64,000 nucleotides of DNA from Gemmatimonadaceae bacterium (GTDB lineage Bacteria; Gemmatimonadota; Gemmatimonadetes; Gemmatimonadales; Gemmatimonadaceae). This document shows positions 10,146-18,672 of this stretch, piece after piece (the first letter of the stretch is position 1; each line of letters begins with the position of its first letter). The notes beneath the pieces were generated by a model. The model saw only the letters and a list, made by a program, of their open reading frames with translations. It was not told the DNA's origin and ran no database searches. The stretch covers positions 50,272 through 114,271 of the forward strand of contig JADKJT010000013.1 in the NCBI GenBank assembly GCA_016720905.1, given 5' to 3'. Made by a program: the position numbers and the translations under genes.

Positions 10146-11005
10146 CTGAATCTTTGCACGCGATGCGCCCATCGGGTCAGCCCGAAGATGACGCGGCTCG
10201 CGAGGCGCGACATCAGGTGCTGGCCACGTTGCTCGGCGCCTACGCCGACGGCGAACTGCCGGTGGAAACGTGTTCGCAGATTGACGCGCATTTGCTGGGC
10301 TGTGGACGCTGCCGGAGTGAACTGCGCGTGCAGCAGGCGGTCAGTCTGCGTTTGTCGCGGAGCACCGTGCCCACGGCGACCGCCGCGCTGCAAGCCCGCA
10401 TCCGTTCGGCGTTGGCGACGACGCCCACGCCGGTAGCCTCGGCGCCGCCTGTGTCGACTGTACGGCGGCCGGTGCGTCGGTGGGCGGCGGTCGGCCTGCT
10501 CCTCACAACCATCACCGCGTTCGCCGCTGTTATGCTGCTGCCAGGCGGGTCGCCGCAACTCGACCCGCAGCCGATGGTTGCCGGACCAGCGGTGCCCGCA
10601 ATTGCCGGCATTCTCGCCGAATCTCGCCGCGTGTTGCAGGGAGACCTTCCGGGGCGCGCACGAGACCTCGAAGCAGTTCGACGGGCGCTGCCGTTTCCCG
10701 TGAATCCGATTGCGAATCCGGAGGCGCACCTGCTCGCCGCGTGGACCGCCGCTCTCGATGGCGAGCCGGCCGCTGTGCTGGCCTATCGCTGGAACGAGCA
10801 GGTGGTGCTGCAGTTTGTCGTGGCGGAGTCATCGCTGTTTCGCACCCCCGAATTGCGCCGTGCCTTTGCGGAGCGGCGCGCCGTGGTGTCGCAGGATGGT
10901 GCGCAGGGACTGATCGCGTGGCCGGAGGCCAGTGCGGGCTCGGTGCTGGTCGGCGATATGCCGTGGGTCACTCTTGTGCCGTTGAGTCGGGCCCACGTGC
11001 GCTGA
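10142..11005 (+). CDS. zf-HC2 membrane anti-sigma factor
   Basis: 287 residues from ATG 10142, overlapping the sigma stop by 4 bp. The N-terminal zinc-binding anti-sigma motif is HLLGCGRC (H-x3-C-x2-C, residues ~48-55) after the typical LLGAYADGELP. One transmembrane helix (AAVGLLLTTITAFAAVMLL) near residues 120-140 puts the C-terminal ~145 residues in the periplasm. It should hold the ECF sigma inactive at the membrane until an envelope signal. The periplasmic part has no recognised domain; it contains Ala/Leu-rich segments and no Cys. Confidence 0.9.
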   Translation: MTESLHAMRPSGQPEDDAAREARHQVLATLLGAYADGELPVETCSQIDAHLLGCGRCRSELRVQQAVSLRLSRSTVPTATAALQARIRSALATTPTPVASAPPVSTVRRPVRRWAAVGLLLTTITAFAAVMLLPGGSPQLDPQPMVAGPAVPAIAGILAESRRVLQGDLPGRARDLEAVRRALPFPVNPIANPEAHLLAAWTAALDGEPAAVLAYRWNEQVVLQFVVAESSLFRTPELRRAFAERRAVVSQDGAQGLIAWPEASAGSVLVGDMPWVTLVPLSRAHVR

Positions 11006-11083
11006 TCACCAACGCCGCGCTCGTTGTAGAGCGAGCGGGGCCATATTGCCAACAGGCGCCCGCTGAGGCTGATTGGAGAGGTG

Positions 11084-12466
11084 ATGCCTTTCATCCCTTT
11101 CCCTCGCGACGCACGAAGGCGCTGCGGTCTCTTGGCGGTGGCGTGTTCATTGATGTTCGTCGAGACATCGTCAGCGCAAACGACTCCGCCGCGCGATTCA
11201 GTCGCGCGATCGGTCAGCGCCGATTCGCTCAGCGCGCGATTGGCCCGCGCCGAGGCCGATATCGCGCTGCTGCGACAGCAGGTCGCAACGGAGTCATCAA
11301 CCTCGGTGCGTCTGCGCTCGCGGTTGCGTCTCGACCTGCACGCCCGCCTGCTCACCAATGCGTTCTTGACCACAGCTGACGCCAACAATCCTGAGGTGCC
11401 TATCTTCGCGAAAGCACCGGGAGGCGTCAGCGCGGAATACGGGGCGTCCGGTGGCCGGGTCCTGGGATTGTCGATTCGGCAGACGACCATTGGTGGTTCC
11501 GTCAGCGTGGATAGCGTGCTTGGTGCAACGTTTTCGTCGGACGTCGAACTCGATTTCTTTGCCGGTCAAACAACAGATGGACCGCCGCTCTTTCCGCCGC
11601 CCAGACTGCGGACCGTGCGAGGATTTCTCCGCTGGGAGCGCACGGAGCTCATGATCGGTGCGGATACGCCGCTCATGTCCGATCTCGACCCGGTCGGTGT
11701 GGCCGCGATCGGCATTCCTGATTTCTCCGCCGCCGGCAACCTCTGGAACTGGTTGCCGCAGGTGCGGCTTACCCGCGACGTCGGCGTGCTGCGCGCCGGC
11801 CACCACGCGGTGCACTGGGCGGTGCAGGGGGCGCTCATCAATCCGTTCAGTGGCGATCGCCACGTCGACGAAGTGGACGGCGTCGACGCCGGACTGCGAT
11901 CGGCGCGCCCCAGCGTCGAAGCGCGGTTGCGCGCCCAATGGGGGCGGGAGCACGACCCCACCTCGTCACAGCGCATCGGTGACCGCGGTGGAGAGATCGG
12001 GCTGAGTGCGCATCGCGGATGGCTGCGCGTTTCCGGTGACTCCCTGACCGTGAGTCGCGCCGTCGGCGCGGACGTGCGCATCGGACTGTCATATGGGCTG
12101 GAACTGCGTGGTGAGGCGTATCAGGGGCGCTTGCTCCGCGGCCTAGGTGGTGGGGGAATTGGACAGAACTTCGCGCCGTCTTCCCGTGGTGAGACCCTCG
12201 GCGATCCATTGACCGACACGGCCGGTTGGCTCCAGCTCAACGCGCAACTGCGTCCGACTCTGATGGTGGGAAGCGGGTGTGGTACCGATCGGGTGCACAA
12301 TGGGCAGCCGTCCCGGCAGCGGAACAGCGCCTGTGCCACGCATCTCGAGTGGCGACCATCGCTGCCCCTCCTGTTCGGAGCCGAGTTTCGGAGCATCGCG
12401 ACACGCGGCCCCACCGGGCGGTATGCCACGCGTCACTTCAATCTCTTCTTCGGTATCGAACTCTGA
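11084..12466 (+). CDS. Outer-membrane porin-like beta-barrel protein with N-terminal coiled coil
   Basis: 460 residues from ATG 11084, with GGAGAG just upstream (a GTG at 11081 is the alternative). Signal peptide ending SSAQ, then a short heptad segment (SADSLSARLARAEADIALLRQQ), then alternating amphipathic strands and a terminal FNLFFGIEL, as in outer-membrane barrels. The coiled coil plus barrel resembles porin-like proteins found beside cupredoxin genes; substrate unknown. The last base of its stop is the first base of the next start, so it is coupled to the cupredoxin gene. Confidence 0.75.
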   Translation: MPFIPFPRDARRRCGLLAVACSLMFVETSSAQTTPPRDSVARSVSADSLSARLARAEADIALLRQQVATESSTSVRLRSRLRLDLHARLLTNAFLTTADANNPEVPIFAKAPGGVSAEYGASGGRVLGLSIRQTTIGGSVSVDSVLGATFSSDVELDFFAGQTTDGPPLFPPPRLRTVRGFLRWERTELMIGADTPLMSDLDPVGVAAIGIPDFSAAGNLWNWLPQVRLTRDVGVLRAGHHAVHWAVQGALINPFSGDRHVDEVDGVDAGLRSARPSVEARLRAQWGREHDPTSSQRIGDRGGEIGLSAHRGWLRVSGDSLTVSRAVGADVRIGLSYGLELRGEAYQGRLLRGLGGGGIGQNFAPSSRGETLGDPLTDTAGWLQLNAQLRPTLMVGSGCGTDRVHNGQPSRQRNSACATHLEWRPSLPLLFGAEFRSIATRGPTGRYATRHFNLFFGIEL

Positions 12467-13166
12467 TGCGCTGGTGGAGCAGGCCGCACCGCATGCTGGC
12501 GATCGTCACCGTGGCGGCGCATTGCGTCGCCGTCCCGAGCGCCCGATCGCAAGGCGCAGTTGCGGGAACGGTTTCGATGCTCGAGCGCGGTTCAAAAGCC
12601 AGCAAAGACCTCGCGGATGCCGTCGTCTACCTGACGGCCGACGGCGTGATCGCGCGCGCCGGAACGCCGCTGGACAATACGATAGTGAATATGAAGGACC
12701 GGGAGTTCGTGCCGCACGTGCAGATCGTGCGGGTCGGTGGCAGCGTGGCCTATCCCAACAAGGATCCGTTCAGTCACAACGTGTTCTCAAACAGTGCCCT
12801 GGGCGCGTTTGATCTCGGGCTGTACCGCACGGGCGCATCGCGCGCCACCATCTTCCCCGCGCCGGCGTGTACGACATTTACTGCAGTATTGAGGCGAGCA
12901 TGGTGAACTTGGTGCTGGCGGTCAGTACGCCGTATGTCGCGCGCGTCAATAGGAGCGGCGCATTTCAGGTGCCGGGCGTGCCGGCCGGCACCTACCGATT
13001 GCATGTCTGGCACGAACGGGCCGCGGAAACGGTGCAGTCGATCACGGTGTCGGCGTCGGGCCTCGATGGTCTCGTGATTGCACTGGATGCGCGGAGTTAC
13101 GCGCCCGCGCCGCACCCCGATAAGTTCGGCAAGCCGTACGCATCCACGCGTGCCGATCGTTACTGA
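12466..13166 (+). pseudogene. Periplasmic cupredoxin (plastocyanin/methylamine-utilisation-like), frameshifted
   Basis: Starts at ATG 12466 inside the preceding stop. Signal peptide ends near SARSQ. The first frame carries VAYPNKDPFSHNVFS with the first copper-ligand His; it then runs out at 12906. The second frame, from about 12866, supplies GVYDIYCSIEASM with the ligand Cys and a carboxypeptidase-regulatory-like tail (GAFQVPGVPAGTYRLHVWHE). One G appears to be missing in the CCGGCG run near 12864 (CCGGGCG would restore PGVYDIYC). The product should be a mononuclear blue-copper electron carrier of about 230 residues. A single-base homopolymer indel is as likely an assembly error as a mutation. 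Confidence 0.8.
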
Positions 13167-13190
13167 GCCGCACCGCCAACGGGGCATCGC

Positions 13191-15408
13191 GTGACCGATA
13201 CGCGCGCCGACAACCCCGTCGACGCGTCCGGCCGCGGCGAAGGGGCACGTGCCGTATCGAGCATCACCTGGCGCGTGTTCGCCGGTACGGCCATCATCGT
13301 CGGCGTGGTCGTGATGGTCGCCTTGCTGATGGCGTCATCGGCGGCCCGTCGATCGGCGGACGCAACCGCGCGACGAAATCTCGAACAGGCGGCAGACCTC
13401 GTTGCCCAATTGCTGGCAGGACGCGAACGCAGTCTGGCCGGGGGCGCGCGCGTGTTCGTGCAGGGACCCTATTTCCGCACGCTGGTTGCAGAACGCCGCC
13501 GCGATGACATTCTCGATCAGACCTTTGAAGCCGTCGAGCAACTCGACGCCAAATGGGTGTTCATCACGGACGGCGTTGGTACACTGCTCGCCAAGTCGGA
13601 CGAACCGTCCGCGTCCGGCGATGCATTGGGACGCGTGCCACTGGTGGCGAGCGCGTTGCGCGGCCTGGTGTCCGGCGGATTCGGCGTGTCCGGTGATTCG
13701 CTGCTCTTTCAGGCCACGGCAGTTCCGGTGGCGCTTCCGCGAGGGGCGCCGTTTGGTGTGCTGGTGGCGACCCGCGTGATCGACTCCTCGATCGCGGCCG
13801 ATATCCGGTCTGCCACCGCGAGCGAGATTGTGTTCTTTGCCCGTGATCGCACCGGTCATCCGCATGTGGTCGCGTCCTCACTTCCGTCCACGGACGCGCT
13901 CCGCGCCGCCGTCTCCGGGCTCCTCGGGTATTCGCCGGGAGACAGCGTGGCAGGCAATGCGCCGCGGCCGCTGCGACGAGAGCTGACGCTTGCTGATGCC
14001 ACATGGACCACCCAGAGTGCCTCGTTGGCGACAGCCGGTGGCGAGGTCATCGGCGGTTTCGTGGTCATGCGGCCACAGGATGGGGCCTTGGCGACGCTTG
14101 CCGGCGTTCGACGCTCCCTGTTCGCCGCCGGCGCACTCGGGTTCCTGCTGGCATTGCTGGCGGCATGGATTGCCGCGCGGAGTGTGACCCGACCGGTGCG
14201 CGCGCTGGCGGCGGCCGTGCGTCGCGCGGCCGACGGCAACTATGCCTCAACCGATGCATCCATGGCGACCGACGACGACAGCGGCGGCGACATCGGTTCA
14301 TTGGCTCGAGCATTTGATGCACTGCTGGTGGACCTGCGCGACAAGGATTCACTGAGCGCCACGACGGCGGCGGCGGTTGCGGTCGATGAATCACGGCGCG
14401 ATGCGCAAGCGACGTCCCAAAAGAAGCCTTCCCGCTCTGGCGTGTCGCGCGAGTTGTCATTGGGCGCAGCGGCGTCACGCACGGTGTCCGATGTCGGCGT
14501 GAAACCCGGGTACCTGGTACCTGCCCGGGTACCTGCTTGCCAATCGTTATCGCATCGAGGCGTGTATCGGCAGTGGCGGCACAGGCGTGGTCTACAAAGC
14601 GCGGGATCGCGTGCTGGGTGAGGCGGTGGCGGTCAAGCTGCTGCGACCCGAGTTCGCCATGGTCGATGACGCGGCCCGTGTGCAGCTGCGCGAGGAACTC
14701 CGCATGGCTCGCCGAATCACTCACCGAAACGTCGTACGGACACACGACATCGGCGAAAGCGACGGGGTCCCGTTCCTGACCATGGAGTACGTCGAGGGCG
14801 CGTCGCTTTCCACCGTGATTCGGGTGACGGGGGCCTTGCCTGTGCCGGCCGTGTTGTCGTTGGCACGTCAACTCATGCGGGCACTGTCTGCCGCACATGA
14901 GCAACACATCGTGCACGGGGACATCAAGCCGCAGAATCTGCTGGTTGGTCCCAATGGAGTGCTGAAGGTGACGGACTTCGGCGTGGCGCACGTTGTTAGA
15001 AAGGCCCAGCGTACCCCAGGGGTGATGACGCCAACTACCTCAAGTGTCGCGGGGCGCTTGGCTGGCGCGATTGTCGGCACACCCGAGTACCTCGCACCCG
15101 AGCAGCTCATCGGCGGTGCGGCGAGTGTCGCGACAGATCTTTACGAGGCGGGTATTGTCCTGCACGAATGCGTGGTGGGGGCGACGCCATCCGGCGCGGA
15201 TACACCCATGGCGTTTCTGGCCAACAAGCTTGCCGAACAGCCGGAACGACGGTCGCGAACAGCCGCAGCGATCGCCTCCGACGCGCGGGCGACTCGTGCC
15301 GTACCCGGCGGACTTGAGGCGCTCATTGCGCAGCTGACGCGGCCCGACCCCGATCAGCGACCGACATCCGCCTCCATCGTCCTCGCCCGGCTCGCGCATA
15401 TCGGTTGA
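13191..15408 (+). pseudogene. Membrane sensor (periplasmic domain + HAMP) fused to Ser/Thr protein kinase, split by 19-bp duplication
   Basis: GTG start at 13191. The first ~440 residues have TM1 (AIIVGVVVMVALLMASSA), a periplasmic sensor of ~250 residues, TM2 (LGFLLALLAAWIAA) and a HAMP-like segment (RSVTRPVRALAAAVRRAADG). The downstream frame encodes a Hanks-type kinase: glycine loop GSGGTGVVYKA, Lys in AVKLLRPE, HGDIKPQN (Arg of HRD replaced by Gly), DFG, and GTPEYLAPEQ. The frames are separated by a 19-bp near-tandem duplication at 14505-14535; removing it gives a continuous VKPGYLLANRYRIEACIG. Intact, it would couple a periplasmic signal to cytoplasmic phosphorylation. It sits between two redox-protein genes. 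Confidence 0.85.
14505..14535 (+). repeat. 19-bp frame-breaking duplication in the sensor kinase
   Basis: CCCGGGTACCTG occurs at 14505-14516 and again at 14524-14535, with GTACCTG between, i.e. a repeat of period 19. As 19 is not a multiple of three, it shifts the sensor frame out of the kinase frame. Deleting one period exactly joins both frames. Confidence 0.85.
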
Positions 15409-15489
15409 GCTCGCCAACAACGATGTGTTTCGGGAATAAGACTGTCGGCTACGCCGTCGGCCTGTACGACTCCTTCCTGCGAGGCCCCG

Positions 15490-16128
15490 TTGTCGTGTGC
15501 GATCGTCCTGTGGTGCGCGGCGATGTCCTGGTCGACCTCGTGGCCACTGGCCAACTCTCCGAATCCGTCTTCCGTCGTTTCGATCGCTGCTGAGACGAGC
15601 ACGTCGGGAACCACAACTCCGGTAGGGTTGCGGCGCGTCCCGAGGCCCGATGCTGACACGCTGCCGCGACGGCGCGCCGTCACGCTGTCGGAGTGGTACG
15701 GGCGGCGACTGACTGTGCATCGCTATGGGAGCTATCTCATGCTTCCGTTGTTCGCCGGTCAATACGTCCTCGGCCAGCGTTTGCTGTCGCAAAAAGACGG
15801 CGTCTACAATGGGACTCGTCGTGTGCCGATCGACGCCAATCTGCGTAGCGCGCATCGCGCGGTCGCATTTGGCGTAGGAACGCTGTTCACGGTGAACTCC
15901 GTAACGGGGCTTTGGAATCTGTGGGGCGCGCGACACGACGGTTCGGTCAGTACACGTCGCACGCTGCATGTGTTTTCGATGCTGGGCGCCGATGCCGGAT
16001 TCGCACTGTCGGGACTGATGGCCAGTCGCGCGGTCCAACGCCGACCCGCTGATGCCCGCGCCCATCGCAACGTCGCTATCGCCTCCATGGGACTGGCGTC
16101 TGTCGGTGTCACACTCATGTGGTTCTGA
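15490..16128 (+). CDS. Four-helix membrane protein with His in each helix, possible b-type cytochrome
   Basis: Unrecognised protein. Four hydrophobic segments follow residue ~75: YLMLPLFAGQYVLG, VAFGVGTLFTVNSVTGLW, TLHVFSMLGADAGFALSGL and VAIASMGLASVGVTLMWF. Each carries a His at or near its start (VHRYG, AHRAV, LHVFS, AHRNV), the pattern expected of a haem-binding four-helix bundle (inference, not a family match). The start is uncertain: TTG 15490 yields a hydrophobic N-terminus resembling a signal; ATG 15523 is the alternative. It lies 25 bp before the cupredoxin-CHRD lipoprotein gene. Confidence 0.6.
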   Translation: MSCAIVLWCAAMSWSTSWPLANSPNPSSVVSIAAETSTSGTTTPVGLRRVPRPDADTLPRRRAVTLSEWYGRRLTVHRYGSYLMLPLFAGQYVLGQRLLSQKDGVYNGTRRVPIDANLRSAHRAVAFGVGTLFTVNSVTGLWNLWGARHDGSVSTRRTLHVFSMLGADAGFALSGLMASRAVQRRPADARAHRNVAIASMGLASVGVTLMWF

Positions 16129-16153
16129 TCAACAACTCGACCGAGGCCGACCA

Positions 16154-17449
16154 ATGCAACGCTTCATACGTTCCGCGACGCTCACCCTGCTGTTGATGGC
16201 CACTGCGTGCGGTGGTGGCGACGACGGCGGCACCACGCAACCCACACCAACCGCCGCGTCCATAACGCTGTCGTCCGCGACGAGCGGCGCGTTTGTGTCC
16301 ATCACCGAGACCCGGGCCGTGACGGCGTTGGTGAAGGATGCAAGCCAGAACGTGCTCGCCAACGCGACGGTGAGCTGGTCGTCAAGCAACACCTCGGTGG
16401 CCACCGTCTCTGGCAGTGGCAGTGGGGCCACCGTGACGGCAACAGGCAACGGTTCGGCCACAATTACGGCCACCAGCGGGTCGGTTCAGGCCACGCTCAC
16501 CGTGGACGTGCTGCAGAAGTTTGCAACCCTCGCGGTCACTCCGGCGTCGCCGTCGCTGGCCATCGGTGCCGTAGTGTCCCTTGCGGCCTCCGCGCGTGAC
16601 GCGCGCAACACCACCATCGGGGGTGTCACTGGCACGACATTCGCTACCAGTGATCGCACCAAGGCCTTGGTCGATGCGGCAGGGACGGTGACAGCGATCG
16701 CGCCAGGTGCGGTCACGATCACCGCGTCGCTCACGCGCGATGGCGTGACATCCACCGCCAACGCGGCGGTCACGGTCTCGGCGCCAGCGGCCGTGGCGTC
16801 GTCGGCCAGCGTCAGTGCAACCGGTGCCAATGTGTTCACGCCGACGAGTGTGACCATCGGCGTTGGCGGCAGCGTGAACTGGTCCTTTACCGGAGACCAC
16901 AACGTGCTGTTCTCCGGAACCGGTGCGCCGGCCGACATTCCCGTCACCAGCAGTGGGTCTATCAGTCGGGCGTTCAGCACGCTCGGCACATTCAACTATA
17001 CCTGCTCGCTGCATTCCGGCATGAACGGCATCGTGACCGTGGCCGCCCCCAGCATCTTTGCGCAGATGAACGGCGCCAACGAACGACCGACGGCCAATGC
17101 CAGCACCGCCAATGGCGCCGCCCTGTTCACCCGCAGCGGAGCGACGGTGTCGTACACGGTCACCTATCAGGGCATCGGCAGCGCGCCGACTGGTCTACAC
17201 ATTCATGCACCAGCCACATCCGCCGTCGCTTCGGGCATCATCGTGGATCTGCTCACCACGCCGTTGCCCAATCCGAGCGGGGTGCTGACGGGCACGTTCA
17301 CCGCGTCCAACATCCGACCCATCAGTGGTCAGCCCGTCATCTCGCTGGATTCGCTCTTCGTGCTGCTCCAAACCGGCAACGCCTACGTGAACGTCCACTC
17401 CAGCGTGTTTCCGGGCGGTGAAATTCGCGGCCAGACCGGGAACCCCTGA
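16154..17449 (+). CDS. Exported lipoprotein: two BIG2-like domains, cupredoxin, CHRD domain
   Basis: 431 residues from ATG 16154. The signal ends in lipobox MATACGGG. Residues ~35-120 and ~125-210 are bacterial Ig-like (BIG2) repeats with the ATVSWSSSNTSVATVS pattern. A plastocyanin-type domain (~215-300) shows DHNVLF and YTCSLHSGMNG, i.e. His, Cys, His, Met copper ligands. The C-terminal ~130 residues are a CHRD domain (GLHIHAP, NAYVNVHSSVFPGGEIRGQ). The product would be a membrane-anchored copper electron carrier presented on a stalk. CHRD domains are of unknown biochemical role. The combination supports an envelope redox function for the cluster. Confidence 0.85.
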   Translation: MQRFIRSATLTLLLMATACGGGDDGGTTQPTPTAASITLSSATSGAFVSITETRAVTALVKDASQNVLANATVSWSSSNTSVATVSGSGSGATVTATGNGSATITATSGSVQATLTVDVLQKFATLAVTPASPSLAIGAVVSLAASARDARNTTIGGVTGTTFATSDRTKALVDAAGTVTAIAPGAVTITASLTRDGVTSTANAAVTVSAPAAVASSASVSATGANVFTPTSVTIGVGGSVNWSFTGDHNVLFSGTGAPADIPVTSSGSISRAFSTLGTFNYTCSLHSGMNGIVTVAAPSIFAQMNGANERPTANASTANGAALFTRSGATVSYTVTYQGIGSAPTGLHIHAPATSAVASGIIVDLLTTPLPNPSGVLTGTFTASNIRPISGQPVISLDSLFVLLQTGNAYVNVHSSVFPGGEIRGQTGNP

Positions 17450-17454
17450 GTAAC

Positions 17455-17524
17455 AGACGGGAGACGGACGACGGGAGACTGAAGAGTGACCGTCTCCCGT
17501 CTCCGGTCTCCCGTCTCCCGTCTC
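17455..17524. repeat. GGGAGAC/GTCTCCC inverted repeat, probable two-way terminator
   Basis: Copies of GGGAGAC at 17455-17480 face several copies of GTCTCCC at 17490-17524, giving a long stem between convergent genes that end at 17449 and 17527. AGACGGGAGACGG (17455-17467) pairs perfectly with 17490-17502. The same heptamer recurs as a one-sided array at 42400-42441. Confidence 0.75.
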
Positions 17525-17526
17525 AA

Positions 17527-18540
17527 CTACCCGACAAACAGCCCATCCGCGATCGCCGCAATCACCTCCGCATCGCGCCACGCAGATTCCAGCGCCGCCA
17601 GTTCGCCCTGCATCGCCTGACGCTCCGTGTCTTCGTGCATGGCAATCTCCAACGCGAGCCGTTCCGTCGGTGTTAGTCCGAGCACACCAACCGAGTCGTC
17701 CCAGAAGATGGAATTCTTGCGTCGACGGGTGTACCGCAAAATGCCACTGGCACGGATGTACTGCTCCGGATCACCGGCATCGGTGATCAGGCGCGTGGCA
17801 TGCCGCCATTCACTGCTCGTGCCACCACGCGGGTTCAACCGCGAGAGCAACTGCCCGGCGATCTGTCCCGCCTTCGGGCCGCTGAGTTCCGTGATGCCAT
17901 TCTGATGCGCCAGGCGAAAACTCCAGGGTTGACGGTCGTGCGTGGCCACAATCTCCATCCGCACGACGTGACTGAACCGGAGTGGTCGCAACGTACCGTC
18001 TGGCGTGCGCACATGCGCCAGCACGCGATCATAGTTCAGTCGCGCTTCGATCTGTTCCAACGGCTGTTGCACGCCATGGCGAATGAGCCGACTGCCTGTT
18101 GCCATGGCGGCCACGCCGGCAAGGGCGGCGACCGTGCCGAAGGCCATGGCGGCGCCATTCACGAGCGCGCCGGTGCTTGCGGATGCGGCACGCTGCCATC
18201 GGTGACGGCGCATGCGGCTACCGTATCGCCACGCAGCGAACTCCGGACGGAGCGGCTTGCCGACACGCACCAGATCCAACATAAGCAACACAGTCGCCAG
18301 TCCGATGTTGTCTGTGGAGACACGAATGGGGGTTGCGCGATACGCGCGTTCACATTCCTCCACCGCTTCCCATCGCTGTTCCAACGGCGACAAATTCCAG
18401 CTCTCGCAGGAACGGCAGATCACCCAGAGGCGTGCGCGAACGGGGTCAAATGCCAGGCGGCGGCCCACTGGAAATGATTCCACCGTCTCATTCCGCCCCA
18501 GATTGGCATGGCAATACAAGCACGTTGAATACATGACCAC
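17527..18540 (-). CDS. Uncharacterised protein with N-terminal CxxC zinc-ribbon-like motif and a hydrophobic segment
   Basis: 337 residues. I do not recognise the family. The N-terminus has two CxxC pairs, CLYCHANLG (residues ~7-15) and CRSCESWNL (~42-50), likely one zinc site. A hydrophobic stretch of ~30 residues (GAAMAFGTVAALAGVAAMATG) lies near residue 135. The C-terminal half is mixed alpha/beta without known motifs and ends EVIAAIADGLFVG. It is on the opposite strand to its neighbours, divergent from the double-Rieske gene across 132 bp. A start at ATG 18534 is also possible. Confidence 0.7.
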   Translation of the reverse strand: MVMYSTCLYCHANLGRNETVESFPVGRRLAFDPVRARLWVICRSCESWNLSPLEQRWEAVEECERAYRATPIRVSTDNIGLATVLLMLDLVRVGKPLRPEFAAWRYGSRMRRHRWQRAASASTGALVNGAAMAFGTVAALAGVAAMATGSRLIRHGVQQPLEQIEARLNYDRVLAHVRTPDGTLRPLRFSHVVRMEIVATHDRQPWSFRLAHQNGITELSGPKAGQIAGQLLSRLNPRGGTSSEWRHATRLITDAGDPEQYIRASGILRYTRRRKNSIFWDDSVGVLGLTPTERLALEIAMHEDTERQAMQGELAALESAWRDAEVIAAIADGLFVG

Positions 18541-18672
18541 TGGAGAGTGGTGCCGCGCAGGCGGCGTGGGAAGGGTACTGACGCCGCATGATTACCCCGG
18601 GCTCGACGAATTGAGCCGAGGGTGTGATGGGACAGACTGGCAACGAACTCAGCCATCCGCCAACTTCACGCG

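Noticed and set aside
15405..15593. 62-residue frame just after the sensor kinase
   Set aside because: Overlaps the start region of the membrane protein, has no motif, and seems to be chance.
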